From: Glaciecola blandensis | GTDB lineage: Bacteria; Pseudomonadota; Gammaproteobacteria; Enterobacterales; Alteromonadaceae | DNA length: 64,000 nt | Assembly (NCBI RefSeq): GCF_031846165.1 | Contig: NZ_JAVRIE010000004.1 | Coordinates: 371,873-435,872, forward strand | Direction: 5' to 3' | In this document: piece after piece, positions 53,328 through 62,476 of the stretch | Numbering within the stretch: position 1 is the first letter of the stretch | Layout of the letters: every line of letters begins with the position of its first letter | Notes under the pieces: model-generated | What the model was told of the DNA's origin: nothing | The model's input: only the letters and a program-made list of their open reading frames with translations | Databases searched by the model: none | Position numbers and translations under genes: made by a program

Positions 53328-54419
53328 TTAAGCAACAAAACCATCCCAGCCTTTCATGTAAGTCACAAACTGATCGCTCAAACCCTCTTTCTTCAAATGA
53401 GCCTCACTGACTGGCAATTCAACAGGGGAAAAGTTTGAGTCTGCTATCACACGTTTTGGAAAATCATGGTGCAAGATCGCCGAACGTCCAATTGTCACAA
53501 AGTCGACACCGGCATCCATGACCGCACTTACATCTGCGCCAGAGGTGATTTTTCCCGCGACAGTGACTTTTACGTCTTTAAAATCGAGTTCCATGAAATG
53601 TGAAAGTAGTGTTTTTCCTTCATGCTCAGATTCATTCGGTTGTTTGAATACATCCCATAAAGATAAGTCTAAAAAGTCGATATTATGCTCGTCAATTAAC
53701 ACTTGGCATAAGGTTTTTATTTCTGAAAGGGCCATGCCAAAACGCTCTGGCGACAAGCGTACGCCGAGCAAAAATCTATCGCCGCAAGCATCGCGAATGC
53801 CTTTGATTATTTCAAATAAAAGTCGAGCTCTATTTTCTAGCGCTCCACCATATTCATCGTCCCGTTTGTTTATGTCAACACTCAAAAACTGAGTCAATAT
53901 GTACCCATGCGCTCCATGCACTTCAACACCATCATAACCCGATGATTTTGCGCGAACGGCGGCGGCAATAAAGTCATCACGTAATGTACGAACCTCTTCT
54001 AAAGACAAAGCTCTGGTGTTGTGCTTTTCCACTGCCGATGCTGAAACGGGTTGTTCTCCTATTAAGTCTTCAGGAGAGCGCATTCCAGCATGGTGTAGTT
54101 GGGCAACAGCGATGCTGCCATGGGACTTGATTTCTTCGGCTAAACGCTTGTGCCCCGGAATATGTTCATCCCCGTAAATCCCCAATTGGCCGGGAAAGCC
54201 TTGGCCTATTTTCTGTACGTGAGAAGCGCAGGTCATGGTGAGCCCGAATCCGCCTTTAGCGCGCATAGTTAACCAATGAAACTCATCATCAGATAGCGTA
54301 CCATCACTGTGACTTTGTGTGTTTGTGAGTGGTGCGAGCATAAATCTGTTTGGCATTTCATGGCCACTTTTGAACTGAACAGTATCGTTGGCTTTGATAG
54401 AGTGAGTTTGCTTTGACAT
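53328..54419 (-). CDS. NADH:flavin oxidoreductase, Old Yellow Enzyme family
   Basis: FMN-containing ene-reductase-type TIM barrel. From the ATG at 54,419 the product is 363 residues. It shows MLAPLTNTQSHSDGTLSDDEFHWL, an AQLHHAGMRSPEDL active-site segment with the His pair region, DGVEVHGAHGYILTQFLSVDINKRDDEYGG (classical OYE fingerprint) and a late FMN-phosphate strand DFVTIGRSAILHHDFP. The longer frame from 54,542 adds 41 residues unlike the family. No substrate can be assigned. Confidence 0.92.
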   Translation of the reverse strand: MSKQTHSIKANDTVQFKSGHEMPNRFMLAPLTNTQSHSDGTLSDDEFHWLTMRAKGGFGLTMTCASHVQKIGQGFPGQLGIYGDEHIPGHKRLAEEIKSHGSIAVAQLHHAGMRSPEDLIGEQPVSASAVEKHNTRALSLEEVRTLRDDFIAAAVRAKSSGYDGVEVHGAHGYILTQFLSVDINKRDDEYGGALENRARLLFEIIKGIRDACGDRFLLGVRLSPERFGMALSEIKTLCQVLIDEHNIDFLDLSLWDVFKQPNESEHEGKTLLSHFMELDFKDVKVTVAGKITSGADVSAVMDAGVDFVTIGRSAILHHDFPKRVIADSNFSPVELPVSEAHLKKEGLSDQFVTYMKGWDGFVA

Positions 54420-54677
54420 AGGTTTCAATAATCGATAAATAGTGCTCTTAGCATATAACCACCTACTCAAAACTACGAATTGATAGTGTTTATACACAGA
54501 TAAAAGTGCTGAAAATATCGATACTTTGGCCGCTAAATCCAAGCGCTTTTTAACTCTAAGAAAACGTCGCTACTGTTGGTTAATCTCACCATAAACACAA
54601 TTGCTTTCAGATTTTTTCACCTCTTTTTTAATAAACCGCGTATAAGCCTTATCACAACAGACAAGATTGAAAAAAAT

Positions 54678-55313
54678 ATGCGAATTTTTGGTGCAAAACT
54701 GCTAACAATAGCAACCATTTCTACCATGCTGACGGGTTGTTCTCTGTTTGGAGACAGCGGCGTCGAGTCCGCGCCTTATGAGCTAGTAATGGCAGATGAA
54801 ACGAAAGAGATTGAAGTACGTAATTACGAATCGATGGTTTTAGTCTCTGCGAGCATCGATGGCACGAGCGACAACAGTGCATTTAGAAAACTATTTAAAT
54901 ACATTACGGGCGCAAATGAAGGTGCAACAGAGATTGCGATGACGGCGCCGGTGTTTATGGATGAAGATCAAAAAGGTACAGAAATTGCCATGACAGCGCC
55001 TGTATTTATGGCTGAAAATACAAATGAACCTTCTATGTCATTTGTCATGCCAGCTAGCTTTACGCTTGAGAGCACACCAAAGCCGACTGATCCCAGCCTC
55101 ACGGTCAGCGAAGTCAGCAATTATAAGGTAGCTGCGATTAGGTTCAGTGGCACACTTAGCGATAGTAACGTTGATGAGCACACTCAGATCTTACTCAATT
55201 GGATGCAGAGCAAAGGTCTTAAGCAAGTGGGTGAGCCTGTTAAAGCTGGATACAATGGGCCGTTAACATTGCCGTTTTTAAGACACAATGAAGTATTGAT
55301 TGAAATAGAGTGA
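54678..55313 (+). CDS. SOUL-type haem-binding lipoprotein
   Basis: A lipoprotein (signal MRIFGAKLLTIATISTMLTGC, Cys at 21) of the SOUL/HBP family, linked to haem or tetrapyrrole binding. The body has YELVMADETKEIEVRNYES, FRKLFKYITGANEG and EIAMTAPVFM, all SOUL signatures. The last motif is present twice with a 51-bp period (54,927 and 54,978), an in-frame internal duplication. The ATG at 54,678 is used because the signal peptide starts there; the longer frame adds 34 unlikely residues. It is divergent from the flavin oxidoreductase. Confidence 0.88.
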   Translation: MRIFGAKLLTIATISTMLTGCSLFGDSGVESAPYELVMADETKEIEVRNYESMVLVSASIDGTSDNSAFRKLFKYITGANEGATEIAMTAPVFMDEDQKGTEIAMTAPVFMAENTNEPSMSFVMPASFTLESTPKPTDPSLTVSEVSNYKVAAIRFSGTLSDSNVDEHTQILLNWMQSKGLKQVGEPVKAGYNGPLTLPFLRHNEVLIEIE

Positions 55314-55403
55314 TGCTTTACCAGGGCCAATCGTGTCTAATCAGGAGGGCACTTAAGGCTATAGTCATTCAAACACAAGTGAAAAGTGTTTTTAAAAACA
55401 AGA

Positions 55404-57155
55404 CTATTCGTGCCCTACTGAATATCGTTTATTTGCTTTAATATCTTTCATGATATCTTGGCTACCATCTGGCCATTGTATTGTTATGTGATCCACGAGT
55501 TCGGCTTTGCCTAAGCCAAAATATACTGCAGATTCACTATGGGACAAATAGCCTTTTGTCGGCATCATTCGTTTCTTTTGTTCGACACCGTTATACTTTA
55601 TCGAAATAGTTGTTCCAACCGTCGAGTAAGTCTTAGTTTTTGAATAGAGTGTAAATGCAATCCAGTTATTTTGGTTGTCAGTGTCATTTCTATACAATCG
55701 CACTCTTTCTTGAATTGAAGATATCGCAAAGTCTAAATCTCCATCATGGTCAATATCGGCATAAGCGATTCCTCTCCCTGCTATTGGATTAGAGAAATCA
55801 CCGAGTTGGCTAACATCTAATTGAATAAACTGCCTCTCGCAACTCCCGTTACACTGCCAAAAAACTTGTGGAGATTGCCTATATCTTAAGTTGCTTTGTA
55901 CTTTTTGAATATCAGGTTCTACATTACTATTTATTTGAATAAATTCATCTTGTCCATCAAGATCTAGGTCTGCAAAAATTACTCCCCAAGTAAAGGAAGT
56001 ACGTGTTGGTCCTCCGATACCAATGAGAGGAGACACATCAACAAAGAAACCATGTGAGTTATAACGATAAAAAGAGGTCATCTCGTCTGTAAAGTTACCC
56101 ATAGCGATGTTGAAGCTCTTATCACGGCCCAACCATGCGCCATCCATACCCATTGCTGCAGTGGGCAGGCCTAAGTTATTGTAAGACAGCCCTAAAGAGT
56201 CAGCCTGCTCAATAAACTCACCATTCCCTTGGTTTATAAAAGCGAAATTTTTAATAGAGTCATTGGCTACCACAAAATCGATTAAATTGTCATCATTTAA
56301 GTCAACAGGTAACACACCTAGAGCTTTTGTTAATTCTTCTTTTTTGCCAAGATTCAATTCGGTGAACGGTTGAGGGAATTGATTAATATAAATCTTTGAA
56401 ACAGATCCGCTGAAAGAGTTGGGGTGAGGGTACATTCGATTAGCGCCATCATAGTTGATGTCTAGTTGCTCGTTTTTATCTATACTCCAATTTAAATAGT
56501 TTCCAACAAACAGGTCCAGATCCCCGTCGTTGTCAATATCAACGAAACTCGCAGCAGTTGAAAAGTCTCTCTGGTCACCACCAACTTCCATTTCGTCAGT
56601 TATGTCTTTAAACCCTTCACCTCTTTCATTTTTGTACAGTCTATTCATTCCGAAAGCAGTGATATACAAATCGTCATAACCGTCGGCATCGAAATCTCCA
56701 ACTGTCAATCCTTGCCCATACCCTAAAAACATCAAGCCTAAATCTTCAGTTACATTTACAAAACGCTTCCCCTCTTCATTTTTGTAAATAGCTATATTAT
56801 TACTTTTACTTTCTGCGGCATTCTTAACAGAACTACCCGCTACTGCAACAAGATCTGCAAAATCGTCATTGTTATAGTCAATAAACCCAATACCTCCCAT
56901 CATGCTTTCAGGAAAAAGTTTATCTCCCTCTGCACCATTAGTGTGTATAAAGTCGATACCATAGACTTCGGCAACTTCTTTAAAGTTTATAGTAGGCGAA
57001 TTCAGTTTGTTATTTGAGCTTTTCTGGATTTCAGGTTGTGACGGTAATTCGAAGTTTTGCTTTTCTTTTTTTGAACACCCATTTATTGCAACTATTAGCA
57101 AAATAATAAAGGTGAGAGTAAAGTTGTTTGACGAATATTTATTGCGCATTTTCAA
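55404..57155 (-). CDS. FG-GAP/VCBS repeat lipoprotein with ASPIC/UnbV domain (CRTAC1-like)
   Basis: An exported beta-propeller protein of 583 residues. The signal ends LIVAINGCSKKE (lipobox, Cys at about 27). Calcium-binding FG-GAP repeats recur (for example DYNNDDFADLVAVAG, GDFDADGYDDLYITAFG, DIDNDGDLDLFVGNYL, DIDHDGDLDFAIS). The C-terminal ASPIC/UnbV domain has YLSHSESAVYFGLGKAELVDHITIQWPDGSQ. Such proteins are found on cell surfaces. It is the last of three genes on the minus strand, 6 bp after the cytochrome gene, so it probably works with the cytochrome and TPR proteins. Confidence 0.9.
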   Translation of the reverse strand: MKMRNKYSSNNFTLTFIILLIVAINGCSKKEKQNFELPSQPEIQKSSNNKLNSPTINFKEVAEVYGIDFIHTNGAEGDKLFPESMMGGIGFIDYNNDDFADLVAVAGSSVKNAAESKSNNIAIYKNEEGKRFVNVTEDLGLMFLGYGQGLTVGDFDADGYDDLYITAFGMNRLYKNERGEGFKDITDEMEVGGDQRDFSTAASFVDIDNDGDLDLFVGNYLNWSIDKNEQLDINYDGANRMYPHPNSFSGSVSKIYINQFPQPFTELNLGKKEELTKALGVLPVDLNDDNLIDFVVANDSIKNFAFINQGNGEFIEQADSLGLSYNNLGLPTAAMGMDGAWLGRDKSFNIAMGNFTDEMTSFYRYNSHGFFVDVSPLIGIGGPTRTSFTWGVIFADLDLDGQDEFIQINSNVEPDIQKVQSNLRYRQSPQVFWQCNGSCERQFIQLDVSQLGDFSNPIAGRGIAYADIDHDGDLDFAISSIQERVRLYRNDTDNQNNWIAFTLYSKTKTYSTVGTTISIKYNGVEQKKRMMPTKGYLSHSESAVYFGLGKAELVDHITIQWPDGSQDIMKDIKANKRYSVGHE

Positions 57156-57161
57156 GCTCTA

Positions 57162-59873
57162 TCAATTGAGTGAATAAATTACTACGGCATTGACGATTTT
57201 ATCAATATAGGAGTCTTTTGCTCGGGCTAGGGTAACAGCACTAGATTCTGAATGTTCGTCCAGCTTATATTTTTTATATAATGTTGAGTGATAATTTGCC
57301 TTATCACTATCTCCTTGAGTTCGGGCTATATTAGCTATACCGAAATGTGCGCTTGCGTTTTCAGGATCAAGACTTAATAACCTACTATAAATCGTATTAG
57401 CTTCATTGATTAAAGAGTTATATTTCAATATATCTCCTTCGTTTATTGTTGCATATAAAAATAAGGTTTCTGCTAACTTAATTAATAGGTCGTAATCTTT
57501 AGAAAAATCAAATCCTCTTTCTTTCGCAGAAGGCCAATTATCAATATTCATTAGTTTATTAAGCGACTGTATACCTTCATTTATAAAACCGTTGTCAATG
57601 CTTATTAGCGCAGAATACCACTCTGCTGACCAACTATTGTCAATGCCAGTGCTGTGAAGAGAATCGAGCTTTTTAAAAGCTTTCTCTAGTTGCCCTTCGT
57701 TGTAATAGAGTCGAACTAAATTCATCGTTCCTTGGGCTTCTCCGTATTGCTCTACCAACTTAAAGATCTCTTCTGCTTGTCTATATTGCTTTTTACTTGG
57801 CTTGCGTAACAGACCAATACCGTAATCATTTAATCTTTGAGGTGGAGTTGCTTTCGCACGACTGTTAGCAATTTTAACTTTGTCACCTACTATAGATACT
57901 GAATCCTGAGAAATAATTGTCGTTGGTAATGCTTGCTCTAATAATCCAGCAGCCCTAAAGCTCTTGTTAGCATAATCTTTGTCGAATTTTCGATAGTTGA
58001 GTTTTGCGTCTATTCTTAGTTTTTCTGAATAGCCCGCGGGTAAAGTGAATTTGAAATGAACGACATCAGCCGCTCCAGGTGGGATTTGATGGCTTTTTGC
58101 TGATGTAAAAATGTCTTCGACATTTCTCTCTTTGATTCGTTCTCCTTCAGCGTCCACTAAAAAGTTTTTAATGAAATGTGTTTCTAATTCAGGTATTTCG
58201 CCTGTTGCAAGTGGCTTACCACTGCTTCCAATCTCTAAATCCTCATCAAATAATTGTAGTTGAACCCATAGCTGATTGGAATCTGCTGTACCATTTGTAA
58301 ACAGATGACCCAAAGTTTTGGTTCGTATAACAACTTCTATCAGATACGTTTTGTTTGCGGCTAAGTTGACATTACTTTCATTTTGAAGAAATTGAAATTC
58401 ACCATTGATTTTTCCATCTTCTCTTATGCCGACGATATCTAACGACACGGATTCCTCAAGAAGATCCTTATGCCTCTGTATAACACTGTCACGATCATAG
58501 CTCAATGTCGCTGCAATCGCAGTGTTGCCGCTCGCAAATAGATGGTCTCTTATAGAAAGCTCAGAGGAAATGCTTTGCATTTTTGCACCGCTATCTTCGT
58601 CTGAGATTTGATAACTCATATGACAACTGTTGCAATTATTCTTCGCTTGCTTAGGATAATAGAAACTGTCTACATTATGCCCACTAACTCCGCTTTGCAG
58701 AAAAGAATCATAATGGTTTTGACCTCTCAACCATCTATACTTATTAACCTTCTCCGGTATATGTACTTTATGACACGAGCCACAAAACTCTGGCGTTTTA
58801 TGCAGTGGTTTTAAAAATGTTTCTTTGTGAAAATCCGGATTCGATTTAAGTAAAACATTACTAAATGATTGAAGTAAATCTGAATCACTAAATGCAAATG
58901 GATAATGAGTGGGTTTTTGTAAGGTAAAATCAGCATTTCCTTTTGTCGAATCAATACTGATAACTGAGTGGCATACGGTACAAGTTATGCCTGCTTTAGC
59001 AGACTTTTCGTTATTAGTTGGAAAGCTAGGACTATCGAAAACGCCCGAAATTAGTGGTAAAGGATCATGACATCCAGCACAAAACCTAGAGGCAACAACA
59101 TCTCCATCTCGCTCTAACATATGCGCCCTTGTGTTGTTCACAGAGAAGCTATAGAACGGATTGTTGAATGATGAAAACTTATGTGCACTACTAGACCATT
59201 GGTTATGAGTATCTTGATGGCAGCCTTGGCAATATTTATCGAGCATAAATGATTCAGAATTAATGATGCTATCAGTTTTCACTTTGAGCAAAGAAGGCAG
59301 AAAATCTAAGGTCTGCTCATCTTCGTCGAAACTGATTACACTAATGCCAGTAAGCGCAATCAAAACTAGCGTAGAGGCACTCAGTTTTGTCCAGAACCAT
59401 TCTATTTGAATGGGGTGGCGGCCGTTTTTTCGGTGGCGAAAATAGAGCAGTATAGCTAGCAAAGGAATTATAATATGCGCGGCATAAACCAAGTTTCTCA
59501 ACATGGATGCATTTAGTTCAAAATCGAATACACCGCGGATCAGAAGTGCGCCAGTTAATGAAGTTAAAACGACACTAAGAGACAAGTATATGCCTGCTGT
59601 CCGTGCACGGGTATTTCTAATATGTTTGATGGCAATTAAATGGGACGTTAGATACAAAGCAAATAGAAGAATAAATGGAGCACTAACTAATAGGTGTATA
59701 GCAAAGACATATTGAAAGTTTGCTTTTTCAAGGTTTTCTCCTAAAATTCCTTCCCACACCGAAATGCCAGTAAGATATATTCCACTTATGAAAAGCAAAA
59801 CTGCAGTCACTAATAAAGTTTTAGCAAGTCTTTTGCCTAGACTCGTATTCACGTCATTTCTTGGGGAGATCAT
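57162..59873 (-). CDS. Multihaem c-type membrane cytochrome with TPR tail
   Basis: A 903-residue protein. Five N-terminal membrane helices (about residues 15-180) resemble a b-type cytochrome/membrane anchor. A periplasmic part with five CxxCH haem sites follows (CQGCH about 209, CAGCH about 264, CTVCH about 296, CGSCH about 366, CNSCH about 413) and resembles cytochrome c554-type proteins. The C-terminal third (about 690-890) has TPR-like helical repeats. It overlaps the upstream TPR gene by 4 bp. An electron-transfer role in the periplasm is likely; donor and acceptor are unknown. Confidence 0.88.
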   Translation of the reverse strand: MISPRNDVNTSLGKRLAKTLLVTAVLLFISGIYLTGISVWEGILGENLEKANFQYVFAIHLLVSAPFILLFALYLTSHLIAIKHIRNTRARTAGIYLSLSVVLTSLTGALLIRGVFDFELNASMLRNLVYAAHIIIPLLAILLYFRHRKNGRHPIQIEWFWTKLSASTLVLIALTGISVISFDEDEQTLDFLPSLLKVKTDSIINSESFMLDKYCQGCHQDTHNQWSSSAHKFSSFNNPFYSFSVNNTRAHMLERDGDVVASRFCAGCHDPLPLISGVFDSPSFPTNNEKSAKAGITCTVCHSVISIDSTKGNADFTLQKPTHYPFAFSDSDLLQSFSNVLLKSNPDFHKETFLKPLHKTPEFCGSCHKVHIPEKVNKYRWLRGQNHYDSFLQSGVSGHNVDSFYYPKQAKNNCNSCHMSYQISDEDSGAKMQSISSELSIRDHLFASGNTAIAATLSYDRDSVIQRHKDLLEESVSLDIVGIREDGKINGEFQFLQNESNVNLAANKTYLIEVVIRTKTLGHLFTNGTADSNQLWVQLQLFDEDLEIGSSGKPLATGEIPELETHFIKNFLVDAEGERIKERNVEDIFTSAKSHQIPPGAADVVHFKFTLPAGYSEKLRIDAKLNYRKFDKDYANKSFRAAGLLEQALPTTIISQDSVSIVGDKVKIANSRAKATPPQRLNDYGIGLLRKPSKKQYRQAEEIFKLVEQYGEAQGTMNLVRLYYNEGQLEKAFKKLDSLHSTGIDNSWSAEWYSALISIDNGFINEGIQSLNKLMNIDNWPSAKERGFDFSKDYDLLIKLAETLFLYATINEGDILKYNSLINEANTIYSRLLSLDPENASAHFGIANIARTQGDSDKANYHSTLYKKYKLDEHSESSAVTLARAKDSYIDKIVNAVVIYSLN

Positions 59874-61222
59874 TTCTGCGTTGCCAAGCGGGTCAACCTT
59901 TCTTTTAATTGGTTTGGAATATTAAACCCCAGTTCTTCAGCTTTTTCTAGGTGAAAAAAAGCTTTTTCAAACCTACCAAGGTCGGCATTTACTCTCATTA
60001 AGTCCATTTGAAAAATAGGATTGTCTTTCCATAACGCTGCAGCTTCGTTCAATAGGGAAAGCGCTCGTTCAAACTCTCCTTTACTTGCAATAATTCTAGC
60101 AATACCTTGTAATGACCTGGCTTTGTCGTTATCTGATTCCTGCATAGACAGAGCATTCTCATAATGCTCTCGCGCCAACTCATACTTTTTTTCACTTAGC
60201 GCTATATCAGCAAAGCCAAGATGGAATGTCGACGAACTAGGAAACCTGTTTATTGCTTTTAGGTAAGTTTTTTTAGCTTCATTTAACCTTCTCTCAAAAG
60301 TTAAATAATGTGATAGTTTCAGAAAATCATCTTCTTGAACGCGATCGTTGTAATGTGTAATTAGTAATTTAAGGTACTTAATTGTAGCTAGACTATCCTG
60401 TTTGCTAATTGAACGATTTATGTTAAATCTCAAATCGTTCAAAGTCCGTCCTTCAGTCATTACCTCCTCATAATAAGGATGCGGTAAACTTAACTGTGCC
60501 TCATTGTAGGCTAAATTTTCTGCTGGAATATCGATACTAATATCGACTATTTTTGATAGTCGAATCAAGTATGCTCTCGCAATCGACGACTGTGGTGACA
60601 ATTGCATTGCTTTTTCCAGATAGTCGCGACTTTCTTCATATTGCCCCATATTAAACAATAGCTTTCCAAGGGCAAAATTGCTCTCAACAATGTTAGGAAA
60701 CTTAGAATATACAATTTGGTAATAGTGTTTTGCTCGTTCGTAATTTCCTGTTTCTTCCATTAGTCTAGCTTCAAAGAAGAGAGAAGCTATATGGTCGTCA
60801 TTTAACTGGTTTGCCTGCCTTATGTAATCTAGGGCTTCTTCTGTTTGCCCCAAATTGTAAGATGTTACTGCTAACATTGAAAACCACTTATGTCCCCTAG
60901 GTTCTATTACAGCCAAAGTCATATACGCATCTTTCGCATCGTTGTAAAAGTAGTTTATAAACAATGCGTCTGCATACCTAGCAAAGGAAGCTCTATTATC
61001 ATCAGCTTTCTTAGCCTCAATAAATAAGTATTGCAAATGCTCTCTAACAATGTCGGTAGAGTTAGTTAGATCTGGGAGGGTGAAACTTTGATTCAGGTAA
61101 GGCTTGCTAGAAGAGTTAGATTTGTTTTGGTTTACATCAGGCTCAACAGCTACGTGTTCATCACAACCGCTTACTATTAATGAGATGATAACGAATAATA
61201 ATAAGGTTGCGTTGTTGGGCAT
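59870..61222 (-). CDS. TPR repeat lipoprotein
   Basis: A tetratricopeptide protein of about 450 residues with a lipoprotein signal (NNATLLLFVIISLIVSGC, Cys at 20). Repeats fill the rest, for example FFEARLMEETGNYERAKHYYQ, FALGKLLFNMGQYEESRDYLEKA and LGFADIALSEKKYELAREHYENA. The ATG at 61,222 is chosen because the longer frame would run into the upstream terminator at 61,244-61,271. It overlaps the cytochrome gene by 4 bp, so it is first in a three-gene operon and may act as a scaffold for haem-protein assembly. Confidence 0.87.
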   Translation of the reverse strand: MPNNATLLLFVIISLIVSGCDEHVAVEPDVNQNKSNSSSKPYLNQSFTLPDLTNSTDIVREHLQYLFIEAKKADDNRASFARYADALFINYFYNDAKDAYMTLAVIEPRGHKWFSMLAVTSYNLGQTEEALDYIRQANQLNDDHIASLFFEARLMEETGNYERAKHYYQIVYSKFPNIVESNFALGKLLFNMGQYEESRDYLEKAMQLSPQSSIARAYLIRLSKIVDISIDIPAENLAYNEAQLSLPHPYYEEVMTEGRTLNDLRFNINRSISKQDSLATIKYLKLLITHYNDRVQEDDFLKLSHYLTFERRLNEAKKTYLKAINRFPSSSTFHLGFADIALSEKKYELAREHYENALSMQESDNDKARSLQGIARIIASKGEFERALSLLNEAAALWKDNPIFQMDLMRVNADLGRFEKAFFHLEKAEELGFNIPNQLKERLTRLATQK

Positions 61223-61243
61223 ACTAAAAGCCAATTGGTTGAT

Positions 61244-61271
61244 AATAAAAAAGTGGGCTAATAAGCCCACT
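61244..61271 (-). terminator. Intrinsic terminator of the second PEP-CTERM-like gene
   Basis: On the minus strand an 8-bp perfect stem (agtgggct / agcccact) with loop tatt is followed by seven T. It separates the PEP-CTERM-like gene from the TPR-cytochrome-UnbV operon. Confidence 0.9.
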
Positions 61272-61317
61272 GTGTTTAGATGTACTTAATGTCGTAATAG
61301 CTATGGCAAAATATTAT

Positions 61318-62100
61318 TTACGCTCGTTTTCTTCGAGCTAAAAGGCCAAGTAAACCAATTGATAAAAGCACTGCGACGCCTGGGGCTGTTACCTCATCAT
61401 AAGTATATGCAACAGAAATATTACCTCTCCAGTAAGCGTCATTGTACCCATAACAACGGTCTCCATTATCATTATTGTCGCAATACCCTGTCATAGCCGC
61501 GTTTATGTTAAAGGAGAAATCTAAATCATCAGATCCAATAAAATCGTTAAGAGAAAACATACTTGTATCTAGGACGCCATTGAATATACCGTCGTCATTA
61601 GTTCTGTCCGAACAAGTAACATAACCTGAGGTGTTGTAGCTGCGTGAACAATTGTCATAATTAGAATCGCGTGTAGCGGAAGTTGATTGGAACGGGTCTG
61701 TCAAAGATAAAGAGAAATCTGCAGACGAAGTCATGTTCACGAAGGTATCGTTACTGTATCGATAGTATGTTGAGCAACTGCCCCACCAATTGCAGTCTCT
61801 GTAAGAAGTTCTTTCTGAACTGTTATCGTACGCTGACGCATAGGAAAAATGGTCCCATTCACTAGTGAAGCTGATTTCTACATCAGTCAATGTTCCTAAA
61901 CCTGAATCGAATCTAGCGAGCGAGAGAGATGAACTGGTTATGTTAGAGTCGCCAAACGAATATCCATATGTTGTATTATAATTGGACGTGTTATTCGTAG
62001 AGAAGTTAGAGTTGTACTCAATAATGGCAGCATGACTTGTTAACGACAAACCACCAAGCAGCACTGTAAAAGATATCGTCTTCAACAATTTACTTAGCAT
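61318..62100 (-). CDS. PEP-CTERM-like exported protein
   Basis: A 260-residue secreted protein with a signal peptide (LKTISFTVLLGGLSLTSHA). The body is very rich in Ser, Asn, Asp and Tyr with several Cys (for example SYRDCNWWGSCSTYYRYS), and the C-terminal sorting tail is TAPGVAVLLSIGLLGLLARRKRA. The tail has APG where PEP is usual, as in the other such protein of this window. It has its own sigma54-type promoter and a terminator. Exosortase-dependent surface or exopolysaccharide association is expected from the family; the function is unknown. Confidence 0.82.
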   Translation of the reverse strand: MLSKLLKTISFTVLLGGLSLTSHAAIIEYNSNFSTNNTSNYNTTYGYSFGDSNITSSSLSLARFDSGLGTLTDVEISFTSEWDHFSYASAYDNSSERTSYRDCNWWGSCSTYYRYSNDTFVNMTSSADFSLSLTDPFQSTSATRDSNYDNCSRSYNTSGYVTCSDRTNDDGIFNGVLDTSMFSLNDFIGSDDLDFSFNINAAMTGYCDNNDNGDRCYGYNDAYWRGNISVAYTYDEVTAPGVAVLLSIGLLGLLARRKRA

Positions 62101-62177
62101 GATATGTTCCCTCAGTTAATTTATTTTTGCAACAAACCAAAAAAACAGATTTGTCGTGTAATGTTTCATATACACTA

Positions 62178-62193
62178 AGCATAAAGTGTTCCA
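62178..62193 (-). promoter_or_regulatory. Sigma54-type -24/-12 promoter for the second PEP-CTERM-like gene
   Basis: On the minus strand TGGAACACTTTATGCT has GG-N10-GC spacing (GG at 62,191-62,192, GC at 62,179-62,180). It lies about 80 bp before the start codon, so transcription would begin near 62,167. Confidence 0.65.
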
Positions 62194-62476
62194 TTTTTAA
62201 ATTTGCATACTTATTAAATGGTTACGTAATTTTCATTGGCTGATAATATTTTTTTGTAAAAAAATCTGACATTTTAAAAGCAGTTTGAACCACATTAATT
62301 AGACAAAAAGAAGCTAGGTTTACTTGTCTTTCACTAAACTCATGCAGTTGAATAGTCAAACTTAAAAAAATTGTGATCAAATAGGTAGTCTGTGCAGAAA
62401 GCTAGAAACCTCGAGTCTCTTCGATCAAGAATAGAGCTGACTATAAAACTCACGAATATACGTTAAAGGGATCAGA
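62194..62476. other. Intergenic region before the FAD oxidoreductase gene
   Basis: AT-rich sequence between the divergent PEP-CTERM-like and oxidoreductase genes. The upstream-activator sites of the sigma54 promoter would be here, but no clear motif was identified. Confidence 0.5.
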
